The notes beneath the pieces were generated by a model. That model was not told the origin of the DNA, searched no databases, and saw only the letters and a list, made by a program, of their open reading frames with translations. The translations under genes were made by a program, and so were the position numbers. A stretch of 64,000 bases of DNA, from the NCBI GenBank assembly GCA_036265385.1, contig DATAPD010000042.1, positions 1-64,000 of the forward strand. Direction: 5' to 3'. Numbering within the stretch: the stretch's first letter is position 1; the number at the start of each line of letters is the position of its first letter. Positions 34,565 through 44,850 of this stretch are shown piece by piece. Source of the stretch: DATAPD01 sp036265385. GTDB lineage: Bacteria; Acidobacteriota; Terriglobia; Terriglobales; Acidobacteriaceae.

Positions 34565-34651
34565 CCACGCAACACTGGGTGGGGAAGTTTCCAGTCATCA
34601 CTTCCGCCCTGTCGAGCATCGAAGAAAAAATCCAAAACAGGGGTTCGACAG

Positions 34652-35353
34652 ATGCCAGAACAAAAGCTCGTTCCGGCCCAGGAACTAGTCAGCAAAAATC
34701 AAAACCACTATCCAAATGAGAGCACAGAATATCGCGCAGCGCGCAACTCACTTTTAGCGGAAGAGATCGAATTGCGCCGACACATCGAACGTGTTGCTGC
34801 CGAGCGTCGCGCTCTGCCTCGCGGCGGAAAGATCGCCAAGGATTACGATCTCGTCTCTGACAGAGGTCCCATTCACTTCTCGGACCTGTTCGGCGACAAG
34901 GACACTTTGATGATTTACAGCATGATGTATGGTCCGCAGCGCAAAGAACCGTGTCCAATGTGTACATCCTTCTTGAGCGGTTGGAATGGACTCGCAATCA
35001 ACTTGCGCAATCGGGTCGCGATTGCTGTAACAGCGCGCTCGCCGATCCAAAGGTTGCTCGAGTACAAGCGAACTCGCGGCTTCGTCAATCTCCCCTTTGC
35101 TTCCGATCTCAGCGGCGAGTACACGCGAACTTACGTGAATAAGGACGACGATGATGTTCCCGGGTTCAGCGTCTTCACTCGTCACAATGGAGTCATCGAG
35201 CACTTCTACAGCGGCGAGATGAGCGGCGAAATGGCCGACCCTGGACAAGACCCTCGCGGAGCGCCCGACCTCGACGCGCTTTGGCTGATGCTTGATCTAA
35301 CTCCCGAAGGTCGCGGGACAGATTGGTATCCCAAGCTGAAATACGGAACCTGA
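34652..35353 (+). CDS. DUF899-family thioredoxin-like protein
   Basis: 233-residue protein of the DUF899 family, which has a thioredoxin-like fold. The redox-type motif EPCPMCTSF (CxxC) is near residue 100. Family hallmarks include YDLVSDRGPIHFSDLFG near 62 and the closing LDLTPEGRGTDWYPKL. The start at 34652 (MPEQKLV) has an AGGGG site upstream and fits family length. Often a single-gene unit; substrate unknown. Confidence 0.85.
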   Translation: MPEQKLVPAQELVSKNQNHYPNESTEYRAARNSLLAEEIELRRHIERVAAERRALPRGGKIAKDYDLVSDRGPIHFSDLFGDKDTLMIYSMMYGPQRKEPCPMCTSFLSGWNGLAINLRNRVAIAVTARSPIQRLLEYKRTRGFVNLPFASDLSGEYTRTYVNKDDDDVPGFSVFTRHNGVIEHFYSGEMSGEMADPGQDPRGAPDLDALWLMLDLTPEGRGTDWYPKLKYGT

Positions 35354-35443
35354 GTCCTTGCCGATCTTCGCTCGAGGCTCGCAGAAGCGTCTCTGTTTGA
35401 CTTGACGTGATTTCGCATCTACCATGCAGCCGCGACCTTCGGC

Positions 35444-38101
35444 ATGATCGGCCAAACCATATCTCACTATCGAATCCTGGAGCGGCTCGGCGGCGGTGGG
35501 ATGGGCGTGGTCTACAAAGCCGAGGACTCTCGGCTTGGCCGCTTCGTTGCGCTCAAGTTCCTACCTGACGACGTAGCGCAAGATCCGCAAGCGCTCGAAC
35601 GCTTTCGGCGCGAGGCGCGAGCCGCGTCCGCACTGAACCATCCTGGGATTTGCACCATCCACGAAATTGGCGAGCTTAACGGGCAACTTTTCCTTGTGAT
35701 GGAGTGCCTGAGCGGACAGACGCTGAAGCACTTGATCCAAGGACGTCCGCTCGATCTCGAGCAGCTGCTCAGTATCGGTATTGAAGTCGCGGATGCGCTC
35801 GACGCAGCGCACGCGAAGGGAATTGTTCACCGCGACATCAAGCCCGCGAACATCTTCATCACCGATCAGGGACACGCGAAGATCCTTGACTTCGGGCTCG
35901 CAAAGATCGCCGACACGCATCGTTCCTCTAGTGGTGATTCGCAAACCCGGGCCGAAGCCGCCAATCTGAACTTGACGAGTCCCGGAACGGCGGTCGGAAC
36001 AGTCGCGTACATGTCGCCGGAGCAAGTGCGCGGAAGAAACCTTGATGCGCGCACCGACCTCTTCTCGTTTGGAGTCGTACTCTACGAGATGGCAACTGGA
36101 GTTCTGCCGTTTCGTGGAGAGACCTCAGCCGTCATCACCGAAGCCATTCTGAACCGTGTGCCAACTCCACCGATTCGACTGAATCCCGATCTCCCACTCA
36201 AACTGGAGCAAGTGATCAGTAAAGCGCTCGAGAAGGACCGCGACATGCGCTGTCAGTCTGCGGGCGAGTTACGCGCCGACCTGAAGCGCATCAAGCGCGA
36301 GCTGGAATCGTCGCGAACCTCTGCAGTGGTGGATACACCGGAGTCCTCGTCGAAGATTGCGCTGCCGATTTCTACACCAGTTGCAGTGGCTCCGAAGAAG
36401 TCAGTTTCCCCTTTCCTGATTGTGGCAGGAGTGTTGGCGGGTTTAGTACTCGGCGTGTTCGCAGGAAAAGCGATCTACAAACAAAGGGCCGCAGATCCAC
36501 CGACATATCGGCAGCTTACATTCCGCCGTGGAAGCATTCGGTCAGCGCGCTTCGCGCCAGATGGGCAGACCATCTTGTACAGCGCGGCTTGGCAAGGGAA
36601 TCCGGTAGACGTTTTCACGGCAAGGCCGGAAGCGCCAGAATCGCGCTCAATGGGCTTGAGCCGAACGCAGTTGATGTCCGTATCTTCGATGGCCGAAATG
36701 GCAGTGTTACTGGACAGCAAGGCAATCGGAACCTGGGTGACGATGGGCACGTTGGCGCGCGCGCCCTTATCAGGAGGCGCTCCGCGACAGATCCTCGAAC
36801 AAGTGCAGTGGGCAGACTGGTCGAAGGATGGACGCGACCTCGCGGTTGTACGCGATTATGCTGGACGAAATCGTCTCGAGTTTCCCGTCGGAAAAGCGCT
36901 CTATGAAACGGGAGGATGGATCGGCCATCCACGTGTTTCCCCTTCGGGAGACTCGATCGCATTCATCGATCATCCCGTGCAAGGAGACGACAGCGGGTCG
37001 GTCGCGATCGTCGATCTGCAAGGAAAGAAGCGCTCACTTACGGGAGAGTGGTTTACCGCACAAGGTCTCTCCTGGTCTCCGGATGGCAAAGAAGTCTGGT
37101 TTACGGCGAGCAAGTCAGGAACCGATCGCACTCTGTACGCAACTACCCTCGATGGACAGTCGAGAATTGTTGCACGTCTGCCAGGCGCACTGATGTTGCT
37201 GGACATCGCAAAGGATGGGCGCTTGCTGTTAATGCGCGCAAGCTGGAGACGTGAACTGATGGGAGTTGGCGCGGGTGAATCGAAAGAGCGCGAACTTTCC
37301 TGGCTCGATTACACGTATCCGGCTGATCTTTCCCCCGACGGGAAAATGCTCCTCTTCGATGAAGAAGGAGGTGGAGGAGCACTCGATTATTCAAAGTCGA
37401 GCGGTCTTACGTATGCCGTTTACATCCGCAAAACGGACGGTTCCCCGGCGGTGCTGCTGGGTGCAGGTTCGGCGCAAGGCTTGTCGCCAGATGGGAAATG
37501 GGCGGTCGTGACCACACAGGATTCTCCACCACAACTGCGCCTGCTTCCGACGGGTGCTGGCGAGGCTCGTGATCTTAGCAAGGACAAAATCAATCACAAC
37601 ACGGCGCGATGGTTGCCGGATGGCAAGCGCATTCTCTTTTCAGGCAATGAGCCGGACAAAGGTGTTCGGCTGTACGTCCTCGATGTGGACTCGGGCAAGA
37701 CGACACCGATCACGCCGGAAGGCGTGCACGGAAATGCGTTCGTGATTTCTCCTGATTCTCGTTACGTAGCGGGAGTCGGGCCCGACCAGAAGGGATACCT
37801 TTATCCCGTTGCGGGTGGTGATCCACGCCTGGTGAACGGCCTTGAGGCCGGCGAGCAACCTGTTACGTGGAGCGCGGATGGGCGTTCCCTGTACATCTAT
37901 CAGCCTGGTGAGCTGCCGGCGAAAGTGTATAGCCTCGATCTTCAGTCCGGAAAGCGCACGCTCTGGAAACAGCTGATGCCATCGGACCCAGCTGGAGTCG
38001 AAAACATCGGACCAATCCTGCTCACGCCCGACGCCAAGACGTGCGTGTATGGTTACCACCGCATGCTGGCGGATTTGTATCTAGTGGAAGGGTTGAAATA
38101 A
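35444..38101 (+). CDS. transmembrane Ser/Thr protein kinase with TolB-like propeller
   Basis: 885-residue PknB-type receptor kinase of the kind expanded in Acidobacteria. Kinase domain about 1-285: GGGGMGVVY (Gly loop), K38, HRDIKPAN with D131, DFG D149, and APE-like SPE after the activation loop. One transmembrane helix lies at about 323-341. The outer part (about 350-885) has WD40/TolB-like beta-propeller repeats with recurring (S)PDG(K/R) turns (FAPDGQTI, LSPDGKWA, LPDGKRIL). The propeller probably senses an envelope ligand. No clear ribosome site. Confidence 0.93.
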   Translation: MIGQTISHYRILERLGGGGMGVVYKAEDSRLGRFVALKFLPDDVAQDPQALERFRREARAASALNHPGICTIHEIGELNGQLFLVMECLSGQTLKHLIQGRPLDLEQLLSIGIEVADALDAAHAKGIVHRDIKPANIFITDQGHAKILDFGLAKIADTHRSSSGDSQTRAEAANLNLTSPGTAVGTVAYMSPEQVRGRNLDARTDLFSFGVVLYEMATGVLPFRGETSAVITEAILNRVPTPPIRLNPDLPLKLEQVISKALEKDRDMRCQSAGELRADLKRIKRELESSRTSAVVDTPESSSKIALPISTPVAVAPKKSVSPFLIVAGVLAGLVLGVFAGKAIYKQRAADPPTYRQLTFRRGSIRSARFAPDGQTILYSAAWQGNPVDVFTARPEAPESRSMGLSRTQLMSVSSMAEMAVLLDSKAIGTWVTMGTLARAPLSGGAPRQILEQVQWADWSKDGRDLAVVRDYAGRNRLEFPVGKALYETGGWIGHPRVSPSGDSIAFIDHPVQGDDSGSVAIVDLQGKKRSLTGEWFTAQGLSWSPDGKEVWFTASKSGTDRTLYATTLDGQSRIVARLPGALMLLDIAKDGRLLLMRASWRRELMGVGAGESKERELSWLDYTYPADLSPDGKMLLFDEEGGGGALDYSKSSGLTYAVYIRKTDGSPAVLLGAGSAQGLSPDGKWAVVTTQDSPPQLRLLPTGAGEARDLSKDKINHNTARWLPDGKRILFSGNEPDKGVRLYVLDVDSGKTTPITPEGVHGNAFVISPDSRYVAGVGPDQKGYLYPVAGGDPRLVNGLEAGEQPVTWSADGRSLYIYQPGELPAKVYSLDLQSGKRTLWKQLMPSDPAGVENIGPILLTPDAKTCVYGYHRMLADLYLVEGLK

Positions 38102-38234
38102 GTAGTTAGTAATTAGTGTTTAGCATTTCAGGGCTAACGGCGAAAATAGCACACTGAAACCGAACACGACATCGAAGTTCCACCCCAAAGAGAGAACGAG
38201 TCGGCCCGAACTGCACAGCCCGGGCCGCTCATTG

Positions 38235-39074
38235 TCAGGCTGCTGCTTGCTTGGTGCTCTTGCAGAAAGCAAGCAAATCCTCATTGATCACGTCTTTATG
38301 AGTGGAGCACATGCCATGAGGCAGTCCCGGATAGACCTTCAGAGTCGCCCCTTTGACGAGCTTTGACGACAGCATGCCGGACGCGCCAATCGGAACGATC
38401 TGGTCATCATCACCATGCAAGATCAAAGTCGGGACATCGAACTTCTTTAAGTCTTCGGTGAAGTCTGTTTCCGAGAGCGCCTTGATGCAGTCATAACACG
38501 CGTTGTGACCCGACATCATGGCCTGCATCCAGAAAGAGTCTCGAAGTCCTTGTGAGACCTTCGAGCCGGGACGGTTTGCGCCGTAGAACGGTATCGCGAA
38601 ATCTTGAAAATACTGGGAGCGGTCGTTTAGCACACCCTCCCGTAATCCATCGAAAACTTCGATTGGAATTCCAGCAGGATTTGCCGCACTTTTGAGCAAG
38701 AAGGGCGGAACGGCGCCAATGAGAACGGCCTTGGCCACGCGCTTCGTGCCGTGACGTCCAATGTAGCGGCTGACCTCTCCGCCACCGGTGGAATGGCCGA
38801 CGTGAATGGCATCTTTCAGGTCAAGAGATTCGACCAGTTCGGCGAGATCGTCGGCATATGTATTCATCTCGTTGCCCTTCCAAGACTGGCTGGAGCGGCC
38901 GTGTCCGCGACGATCATGGGCGATGCAGCGATATCCGCGTGATGCAAGGAAGAACATTTGGTCGTCCCATGCATCCGCGCTGAGAGGCCAACCGTGGCTG
39001 AATACAATCGGCTGTCCTGAACCCCAATCCTTGTAATAAATCTGTGTACCGTCTTTTGTTGTGATGGTAGGCAT
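38235..39074 (-). CDS. alpha/beta hydrolase, non-haem chloroperoxidase/arylesterase type
   Basis: 279-residue cytoplasmic hydrolase. Nucleophile S95 in GHSTGGG; oxyanion region FSHGWPL near 25; DRRGHGRS near 54; catalytic Asp in LILHGDDDQIVP near 220 and His in GLPHGMC near 252. These are typical of cofactor-free haloperoxidase-like esterases. GGAGA precedes the ATG. Physiological ester unknown. Confidence 0.92.
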   Translation of the reverse strand: MPTITTKDGTQIYYKDWGSGQPIVFSHGWPLSADAWDDQMFFLASRGYRCIAHDRRGHGRSSQSWKGNEMNTYADDLAELVESLDLKDAIHVGHSTGGGEVSRYIGRHGTKRVAKAVLIGAVPPFLLKSAANPAGIPIEVFDGLREGVLNDRSQYFQDFAIPFYGANRPGSKVSQGLRDSFWMQAMMSGHNACYDCIKALSETDFTEDLKKFDVPTLILHGDDDQIVPIGASGMLSSKLVKGATLKVYPGLPHGMCSTHKDVINEDLLAFCKSTKQAAA

Positions 39075-39299
39075 AGCAGGTCTCCTTGCATTTTCGTGAT
39101 TTGTGCGATGAGTGGCGTTGGCCCGACTACTTAAAACAAATTATTGCCAGATTCGACCGGGGAATTGTTACGAAGCCGTGAATTCTTGAATGAGAGCGAA
39201 GGGCAGTTTCTTACGAGGCGGACAAGTGTACATCAAAATAAACGGAAGCGTCTGGGTCGGCCGCATGCTACGGCATGCGTGAGACAACGTTGCGCGATT

Positions 39300-39641
39300 T
39301 CACTTCTCGACTAAGCAGTACTCGCCTAGCCTCTCGGTTTTTTCGGGATCCAATGCATCGTTCGAATAGATCTCAACATTGCGGCAAACGTACATGCCGA
39401 AATTTTCGGGAAGCTCGACCATGGTGTAGGTCCCATTCTTCAGCGGCTGACAAAGGTAGCCACCCGCATTGCACTGTAATTCGTAAGTTTTGCCGTTCTG
39501 AACGATGTCAATGACAACCACATTGGTGACGACTTCACTGTTTTTTACTTTGATCGAGGAGCGCTCCTGTCCCAAGGACGGAACTTTGAACGCAAGCAGC
39601 AAGAGCGCGATGGTGAGCGGGATCAGAACTCTGCGCTTCAT
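39300..39641 (-). CDS. secreted hypothetical protein
   Basis: 113-residue protein with a signal peptide (about 1-25, ending PSLGQ). The mature 88 residues contain four cysteines (two pairs in LQCNAGGYLC and YVCRNVEI/EYCLVEK) that could form disulfides. No family recognised. GGAGGT precedes the ATG, so it is probably real. Confidence 0.7.
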   Translation of the reverse strand: MKRRVLIPLTIALLLLAFKVPSLGQERSSIKVKNSEVVTNVVVIDIVQNGKTYELQCNAGGYLCQPLKNGTYTMVELPENFGMYVCRNVEIYSNDALDPEKTERLGEYCLVEK

Positions 39642-39777
39642 AGAGCACCTCCAAGGAAGCGAGAGGACGTATGTCCCATTACAAGATTGGCACGTGAAAG
39701 AGAGTTTGTCTGTGATAAGGAGGAGGCTGGCCGGCTAGTACGAAATTTGAACTGCCCTAGTGTGATCGCCCTATCTT

Positions 39778-42216
39778 TTATCGTTTGTTAATGGATGTCT
39801 TGTCCGAAAGAACCCAAAGATCGGGATCGAGTTCGATTTTTTCGGGAACAGCAGGCAATTTCAGATTGACGGGAGTTTGGGGTCCGAGCGCCGCCACCGT
39901 GATCGACCCGGCCTTTCCACCTGGCATGTGAACCACCAAAGGAATGGGCATGAACCACTTATCGTCATCAGGCATGCCCTTTTGAAGGAGTTCGCCTTTT
40001 AGAAGAGCGCCACCAGCTGGATTTGGCTCGATGTGATAATTGAGTTCGTACGAAGGTAGATAGCTTTCCGTCACCCACTGCCGATAAAACCAGCTCAAGT
40101 CTTTGTAGCCGTATTTCTGTGCGATTGGAGTGTTCTGAATGCGCTCGCTGGCCAAGGCAAAGAATTGGTCGGTCGACGCCGTGCCGTCCTTGTACCGGTT
40201 AACGAACTCCGTCATGAGATCAAAGAACGGTTGACCATTCCCGGTAGTAGGGTCGGTAAAAAGGAAGTGCAGCATGCGCAGCACGAGGGCGCCCTTTTTG
40301 TAGGTGAGCGCTGTGTATGCGCCTTGCGTTTCCCGTGTTTCGAGGCGGCGTCCCATAATGAGTGGACCGACATCCGTAAGGCGTCCCGGGCCGATTCCTG
40401 TCAGGGTCAAAGGAGGGTTCTTGAGATCTTCTCTGGCCACCCGAATCAAGTCTTTCTCCCCGGAAGTTTTGTCCCGTAACTGTACATAAAGCATCCCTGA
40501 ATATTCTGCGAAGCCTTCACTCAGCCACTGATCATGATAGGAACGCCAAAGCACCATATCGCCCCACCATTGGTGCGAGGTCTCATGCGCGATGAAAGAA
40601 AACGTGCGTTTATTCGAGCTATCGGCAGCTGGGATCATGATTGTGGTTGGGAAGCCTTGTCCGAACCTAAAGGGATGGAAGACACCACGAAAGAGCGGGT
40701 AAGGGTATTGGCCGAACGTATTGCTGAAAAACCGAACGCTGTTGTTCATTTCGGCGAGAATGAAATCTTCCTTAATCGCCATACGCCCGCCTGGCATCGA
40801 ATAAAACTCCAACGGGAGTTGCGTCCCGTCTTTCTGTTTCGCGATGTCCTTATGTATTTCGTACGGTCCTATAGCAAAGGTGGCAAGCCCGATCGGCTTT
40901 TCCATTCGAAACTGAGTTAACACTGCATCTTTCTGGTCCGGCGCTGATTCCTCCTTCACGACTGTGCCCACAGTCACGACGTGATCTTTTTTACGATGCA
41001 AGATCGATATGTCAAAAGGGCAGCGCGGAAGAGGCCCGTGTCGTGGGTACCAGTTCGTGGTAGAACGCGGGTAAAAACTGTCAGTGGATTCAACCTGACG
41101 CATGAGATCGCCCGATAAATCTACAGCGATGGTGATACGCTCGCCGGCATTTATCGGCTTGGCTAAGATGACAGTGAACCCGCCTTCCCAAGGTTCTTGC
41201 AGAAAAGCGAGCGCGTTTCCATCCTGATCATGTGCGTTGAGCAGATACAGTTGTCTTTTCCTGCGCTCATCGTCGTAGATTGAGAGACTCTCTCCGACGG
41301 AGAACGGTATGGCACGTAATGCATCCATGCGAGAGACCAAATCGATCCTGGCAGTTAAATCCAAAGCCTTCTTAGGCTCGATCAAACCCAAGGAAAGCGC
41401 ATAATGGCTTGTATCGACCAGATTGTACGAATCGGAATAAGGCGCCTGTCCCTTGTCGTAGTCCTCCCTAGCGTAGAAAGCTAACCAGACGTCATTCGCA
41501 AAGATGTTCTCGTCGTAGGCGAAGATCAAACCTTTCTCGCCGGCATTGATACCGAAGCTGTTAACAGGTATTCGCGATTGCGGATCGAAAAGATAGGTGA
41601 AGCGACCACGTCTCCCGCCGTCAAACTGGGCAAGGAAAATTCCAGGATCTTCGTGGTTGATAATGGATACTATCTGCCGAGCCGAAACATTCATCCCGGT
41701 TTCCTTCAGCAAACGAGGACATAGATCCTGAGATAAATGCTTTAGCTGGTCTGAAACGCTGCTCTGCTGAAGATGGCCGAGGCCCATCAGCTTGTCAGCA
41801 GTGTCATCGGTAAATCGCAAAACAATGGTTTTGAAGTCGGAGGAGATCTCCTCGGCTTTTAACAAGCGGCGTACGTTGTCTTTTTCGAATCCTTCGGGCG
41901 GGGAGGCTTGAATCGAGCCAGATCCGAGAAATACTGCCGAACGTATCTTGCCGGCAACGGGTTCGCCGAAATACATCATCCCGCTGCCGAAATTGATACG
42001 CACGCGGTCGCGCGCGAAAGGCACGTTTTCAAGGAATACGCTCTTCGTAAAATTTTGAGTCTGTAATTGCTGGTACAGGGTAGTTACATCGGTCTCTGTG
42101 TTCGAGACTGCCTCAAGAGCGTATGAGGTTGATAAGAAGAAGGACAGAAGGATACTTGCAAATTGAAGATAGGAAAATTGATGTGGGGTAGACGAAGTTG
42201 GCACAGAGGCCCCCAT
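39778..42216 (-). CDS. secreted M1-family aminopeptidase-like zinc protein
   Basis: 812-residue gluzincin. A hydrophobic export segment lies at about 15-34. The zinc motif HETSH is at 544-548 with the third ligand E567 exactly 18 residues after (WLSEGFAEY), the M1 arrangement. A normal GAMEN aminopeptidase motif is not seen (GQGFPTTIM at that place), so exopeptidase specificity is uncertain. The ATG at 42216 is used; a GTG two codons earlier is possible, and neither has a ribosome site. The 500-residue N-terminal part is beta-rich and probably substrate-binding. Confidence 0.85.
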   Translation of the reverse strand: MGASVPTSSTPHQFSYLQFASILLSFFLSTSYALEAVSNTETDVTTLYQQLQTQNFTKSVFLENVPFARDRVRINFGSGMMYFGEPVAGKIRSAVFLGSGSIQASPPEGFEKDNVRRLLKAEEISSDFKTIVLRFTDDTADKLMGLGHLQQSSVSDQLKHLSQDLCPRLLKETGMNVSARQIVSIINHEDPGIFLAQFDGGRRGRFTYLFDPQSRIPVNSFGINAGEKGLIFAYDENIFANDVWLAFYAREDYDKGQAPYSDSYNLVDTSHYALSLGLIEPKKALDLTARIDLVSRMDALRAIPFSVGESLSIYDDERRKRQLYLLNAHDQDGNALAFLQEPWEGGFTVILAKPINAGERITIAVDLSGDLMRQVESTDSFYPRSTTNWYPRHGPLPRCPFDISILHRKKDHVVTVGTVVKEESAPDQKDAVLTQFRMEKPIGLATFAIGPYEIHKDIAKQKDGTQLPLEFYSMPGGRMAIKEDFILAEMNNSVRFFSNTFGQYPYPLFRGVFHPFRFGQGFPTTIMIPAADSSNKRTFSFIAHETSHQWWGDMVLWRSYHDQWLSEGFAEYSGMLYVQLRDKTSGEKDLIRVAREDLKNPPLTLTGIGPGRLTDVGPLIMGRRLETRETQGAYTALTYKKGALVLRMLHFLFTDPTTGNGQPFFDLMTEFVNRYKDGTASTDQFFALASERIQNTPIAQKYGYKDLSWFYRQWVTESYLPSYELNYHIEPNPAGGALLKGELLQKGMPDDDKWFMPIPLVVHMPGGKAGSITVAALGPQTPVNLKLPAVPEKIELDPDLWVLSDKTSINKR

Positions 42217-42298
42217 TGGCACAGTAAGTGAAGCGCCTAAGATGCCTTGTAACAGGGGCCTTACTGGGTGTCAATTGCTATAAAGAATGTCAACTTGC

Positions 42299-42832
42299 TT
42301 ATTTCACGCCCTTCTCGGGATTCCAGGATCCTTGTAGGCGACGGATGTAGATCATCTGTCCGATGTGGTAGGCGTTATGCGCGCCGATGTGCGCGATCGC
42401 GGACGACCACTCTGCGAGTTTAGCGTCATCGGCCTGCTCGACCGCTTTTTCCCAGGCGATCATCACGTCGTCGAGCTGTTTAACAGTCTCTGCCCATTTC
42501 TTGGCGTCGAAGTTATTGAAGGTTTCATTGTTGTCGCCGCTAAACTTCGGCGCAGGTTCGCCTTTGAACTTCGCGAGTTGCTCCGTATTCCAGAAGACCA
42601 GGTGGTTGGCGAGCTGTCCGACGGAGTGATTGCCACTCTTGTCCCTCCAACTGGCCTGTTCGGCGGTAAGTCCTTCGACTGCGACGTTCGCTGGCACGAA
42701 CCAGTCTTTTTCGTTATGGGTGGTCTTCAACTGCTCGAGCAAGACGCCGCGCAGGGTTGTGGGCTTCTTTTGGTCTTGAGCGACGGCGGACAGCGCTACT
42801 AACAGACAAAGCAAAACAGACAAAAATTTCAT
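42299..42832 (-). CDS. secreted DinB-family protein
   Basis: 177-residue DinB/YfiT-like four-helix protein with a signal peptide (about 1-18, ending SAVAQ). Putative metal histidines are in GNHSVGQLANHLVFW near 73 and IGAHNAYHIGQM near 150. Members bind a divalent metal and some are thiol transferases. Exported DinB proteins are unusual outside Acidobacteria. The start at 42832 has AGGAGA 7 bases upstream. A cytoplasmic relative lies at 50933. Confidence 0.85.
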   Translation of the reverse strand: MKFLSVLLCLLVALSAVAQDQKKPTTLRGVLLEQLKTTHNEKDWFVPANVAVEGLTAEQASWRDKSGNHSVGQLANHLVFWNTEQLAKFKGEPAPKFSGDNNETFNNFDAKKWAETVKQLDDVMIAWEKAVEQADDAKLAEWSSAIAHIGAHNAYHIGQMIYIRRLQGSWNPEKGVK

Positions 42833-42904
42833 GTGTCTTCTCCTGTGAAGATAGTTGGACGGGTGAGTGCGGTAGATCGTGAGCACGATTGTAAAGCTTA
42901 ACGG

Positions 42905-43825
42905 TTACAGAAAGTTGGCGATAGCTTCCATGGTTTCTTGCGGGCGCTCTTCCATAAGCCAGTGTCCCGTACCATCCAGCACGACAGTTTTCACATTGTT
43001 GCCGACCAGCTTCATTTGGGCTGCAAGTTCAGATCCAAGGCTCTTTTCACCCCCGATGGAGAGAATCGGCATGCTCAGTTTTATCTTGGACAGCTCTGCG
43101 AAGTCGGTCGCGGTTTTTGGGAAGGAAACGAAATAAGCCCATCCGGAACGCATGCGTCCGGGACGCGCGTATGCGGCGGTGTAGAACTTGCGGTCCTCTT
43201 CAGGGATGGAATGATTTTTATCGGCGGCAAAATCATTCCAGTAGTGCTCGAAATAGATGCGCTCACGGCCCTGGACCAACTCTTCGGGCGTAGGACCCGA
43301 AAATCGAAAATGCCACATGCCAGGGTTGTTGTATATCGGTTCCCAACCCTCCACTCCTGGAAGAAAAGCATCCATGACTATGAGTTTTTCAGTCTCGGTC
43401 GGATACATGGCGGCATAGGCATAAGCCACCATGAGGCCGATATCGTGTCCAACCACGCGCGCCTTACTAACACCGAGGGATTTGGCTAGGCCATGGATGG
43501 CTGTGGCCGCGCTTTTCATATCGTTGCCGCTTGAAGGAATGTCCGAATCGCCGATCCCGGGCAAATCAGGAGCAATCACCAGGAACTTCGCGGCGATCCG
43601 CGGGATTAGAGGGCGCCACATGTGCGAGGTCTCTGCGTAGCCGTGGAGCAGAATGACGGCATCACCGGAGCCAGCCGTCAGATAAGCAATCTTGCTACCG
43701 TTGACCTGGGCCGTTCGGGAACTGATCGACGGATCGGCCGAATAGGCCAGCGTTGAAAAAATATTCAACAGAAGCAGCGATTGCAGAACCATTTTCGTGC
43801 AGCGGAGACTCTGAGAGACGGGCAT
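42905..43825 (-). CDS. exported alpha/beta hydrolase, epoxide-hydrolase type
   Basis: 306-residue hydrolase with a signal peptide (about 1-29, ending LAYSA). HGYAETSHMW (oxyanion) is near 61; the nucleophile is aspartate D128 in VVGHDIGLM, as in epoxide hydrolases and haloalkane dehalogenases; the closing histidine is in GTGHWLMEE near 285. AGGAGA precedes the ATG. True substrate unknown. Confidence 0.88.
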   Translation of the reverse strand: MPVSQSLRCTKMVLQSLLLLNIFSTLAYSADPSISSRTAQVNGSKIAYLTAGSGDAVILLHGYAETSHMWRPLIPRIAAKFLVIAPDLPGIGDSDIPSSGNDMKSAATAIHGLAKSLGVSKARVVGHDIGLMVAYAYAAMYPTETEKLIVMDAFLPGVEGWEPIYNNPGMWHFRFSGPTPEELVQGRERIYFEHYWNDFAADKNHSIPEEDRKFYTAAYARPGRMRSGWAYFVSFPKTATDFAELSKIKLSMPILSIGGEKSLGSELAAQMKLVGNNVKTVVLDGTGHWLMEERPQETMEAIANFL

Positions 43826-43899
43826 GGTTTCTCCTGTGAGATATGTTTCCTGGAGCAGGACGCACAGTCTATACGTTCAGAATAATGTGGGTCGAAGCC

Positions 43900-44553
43900 T
43901 CACGGTGTGATGATCCGGCTGCCAGCCTCTTCGGGCGCGATGACTGATTTTCTTTCCGGAAATTGGCTGAACAAGAAATCCACGAAGGCACGAGACTTCG
44001 GTCGGCCTGACGTCCGCGCATATGCCATGCGCAGCAGAAAAACCAATCCGCGCAACACTTCGGAATCTTTGAGACGAGTCACTCCGGTGTGTTTCTGTTC
44101 GGCTTCACGATATTCCTTCACCATCTTTTGAACTTCGGCGGCGATGGACTGCTGCACCACATTGGCTGTCGGAGTCTGATAGACGAGGCCGGAGTTGATG
44201 AGCGTTTCATAGCTTTGGGCGAGCGAAGCGAGCGCCACGATCAAATCGCGATCGTTGATGGAACGGTTGGCGTGCGCCGAGTTGGCAAGGGCGAAACTGA
44301 GTCCGAGAATGAGGTGTTCGTGCTCATACATGAACTGGTCGTTCAATTCGACTTGGAGAAAAAGATCTGAAGGGCTCAAATTGGCCGCCGGGCGGGCTTT
44401 TTCGTGCTCGCGCGCTTGCAACAAATAAGGACAGTCGCTGGGGCAGTCGAGGGTTACTTCGCGTTGCTCTCCGCAGCATTGAGGACAGATTCGGCCGTGA
44501 ACGGCGGGGCAGAATCTTTTTTCTTTTCGGGTCGAACAGATCGCGCAGCTCAC
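43900..44553 (-). CDS. Cys-rich N-terminal zinc-binding protein, unrecognised
   Basis: 217-residue cytoplasmic protein. Eight cysteines (C3, C6, C15, C23, C26, C27, C37, C41) lie in the first 41 residues and suggest one or two zinc sites. The rest is helical, with an alanine-rich stretch (LGLSFALANSAHANRS) near 86 and a basic C-terminal part. It starts with GTG. No family could be named. The nearest neighbours, an exported hydrolase and HU, give no hint. Confidence 0.7.
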   Translation of the reverse strand: MSCAICSTRKEKRFCPAVHGRICPQCCGEQREVTLDCPSDCPYLLQAREHEKARPAANLSPSDLFLQVELNDQFMYEHEHLILGLSFALANSAHANRSINDRDLIVALASLAQSYETLINSGLVYQTPTANVVQQSIAAEVQKMVKEYREAEQKHTGVTRLKDSEVLRGLVFLLRMAYARTSGRPKSRAFVDFLFSQFPERKSVIAPEEAGSRIITP

Positions 44554-44850
44554 GTAAGGATTTTACAGGCACAAGCGTGAGGCTCCGGCCTTCAAGCTCC
44601 ATGCTTCAGCTTTTCGGCAAAACGTGGCGTGAAGCTCGCCATTAACAATGGGTCGCAGGGCGGCTGAAGCACTGGTTTTAAGCCTGTTCCGGGCGTTCAA
44701 GTCGCGCACAAGCTGGTTTTAAGCCCTTCCGCGCACCTCTAGAGTAAAAAGACCGCATAAAATCTGGCGATTATCCTACTTTTCCACAGGCGCAGTGGTA
44801 TAAGATGCGCGCATCGTTGAAACATCACTGAGTACCTTGAAGGAGGAATC

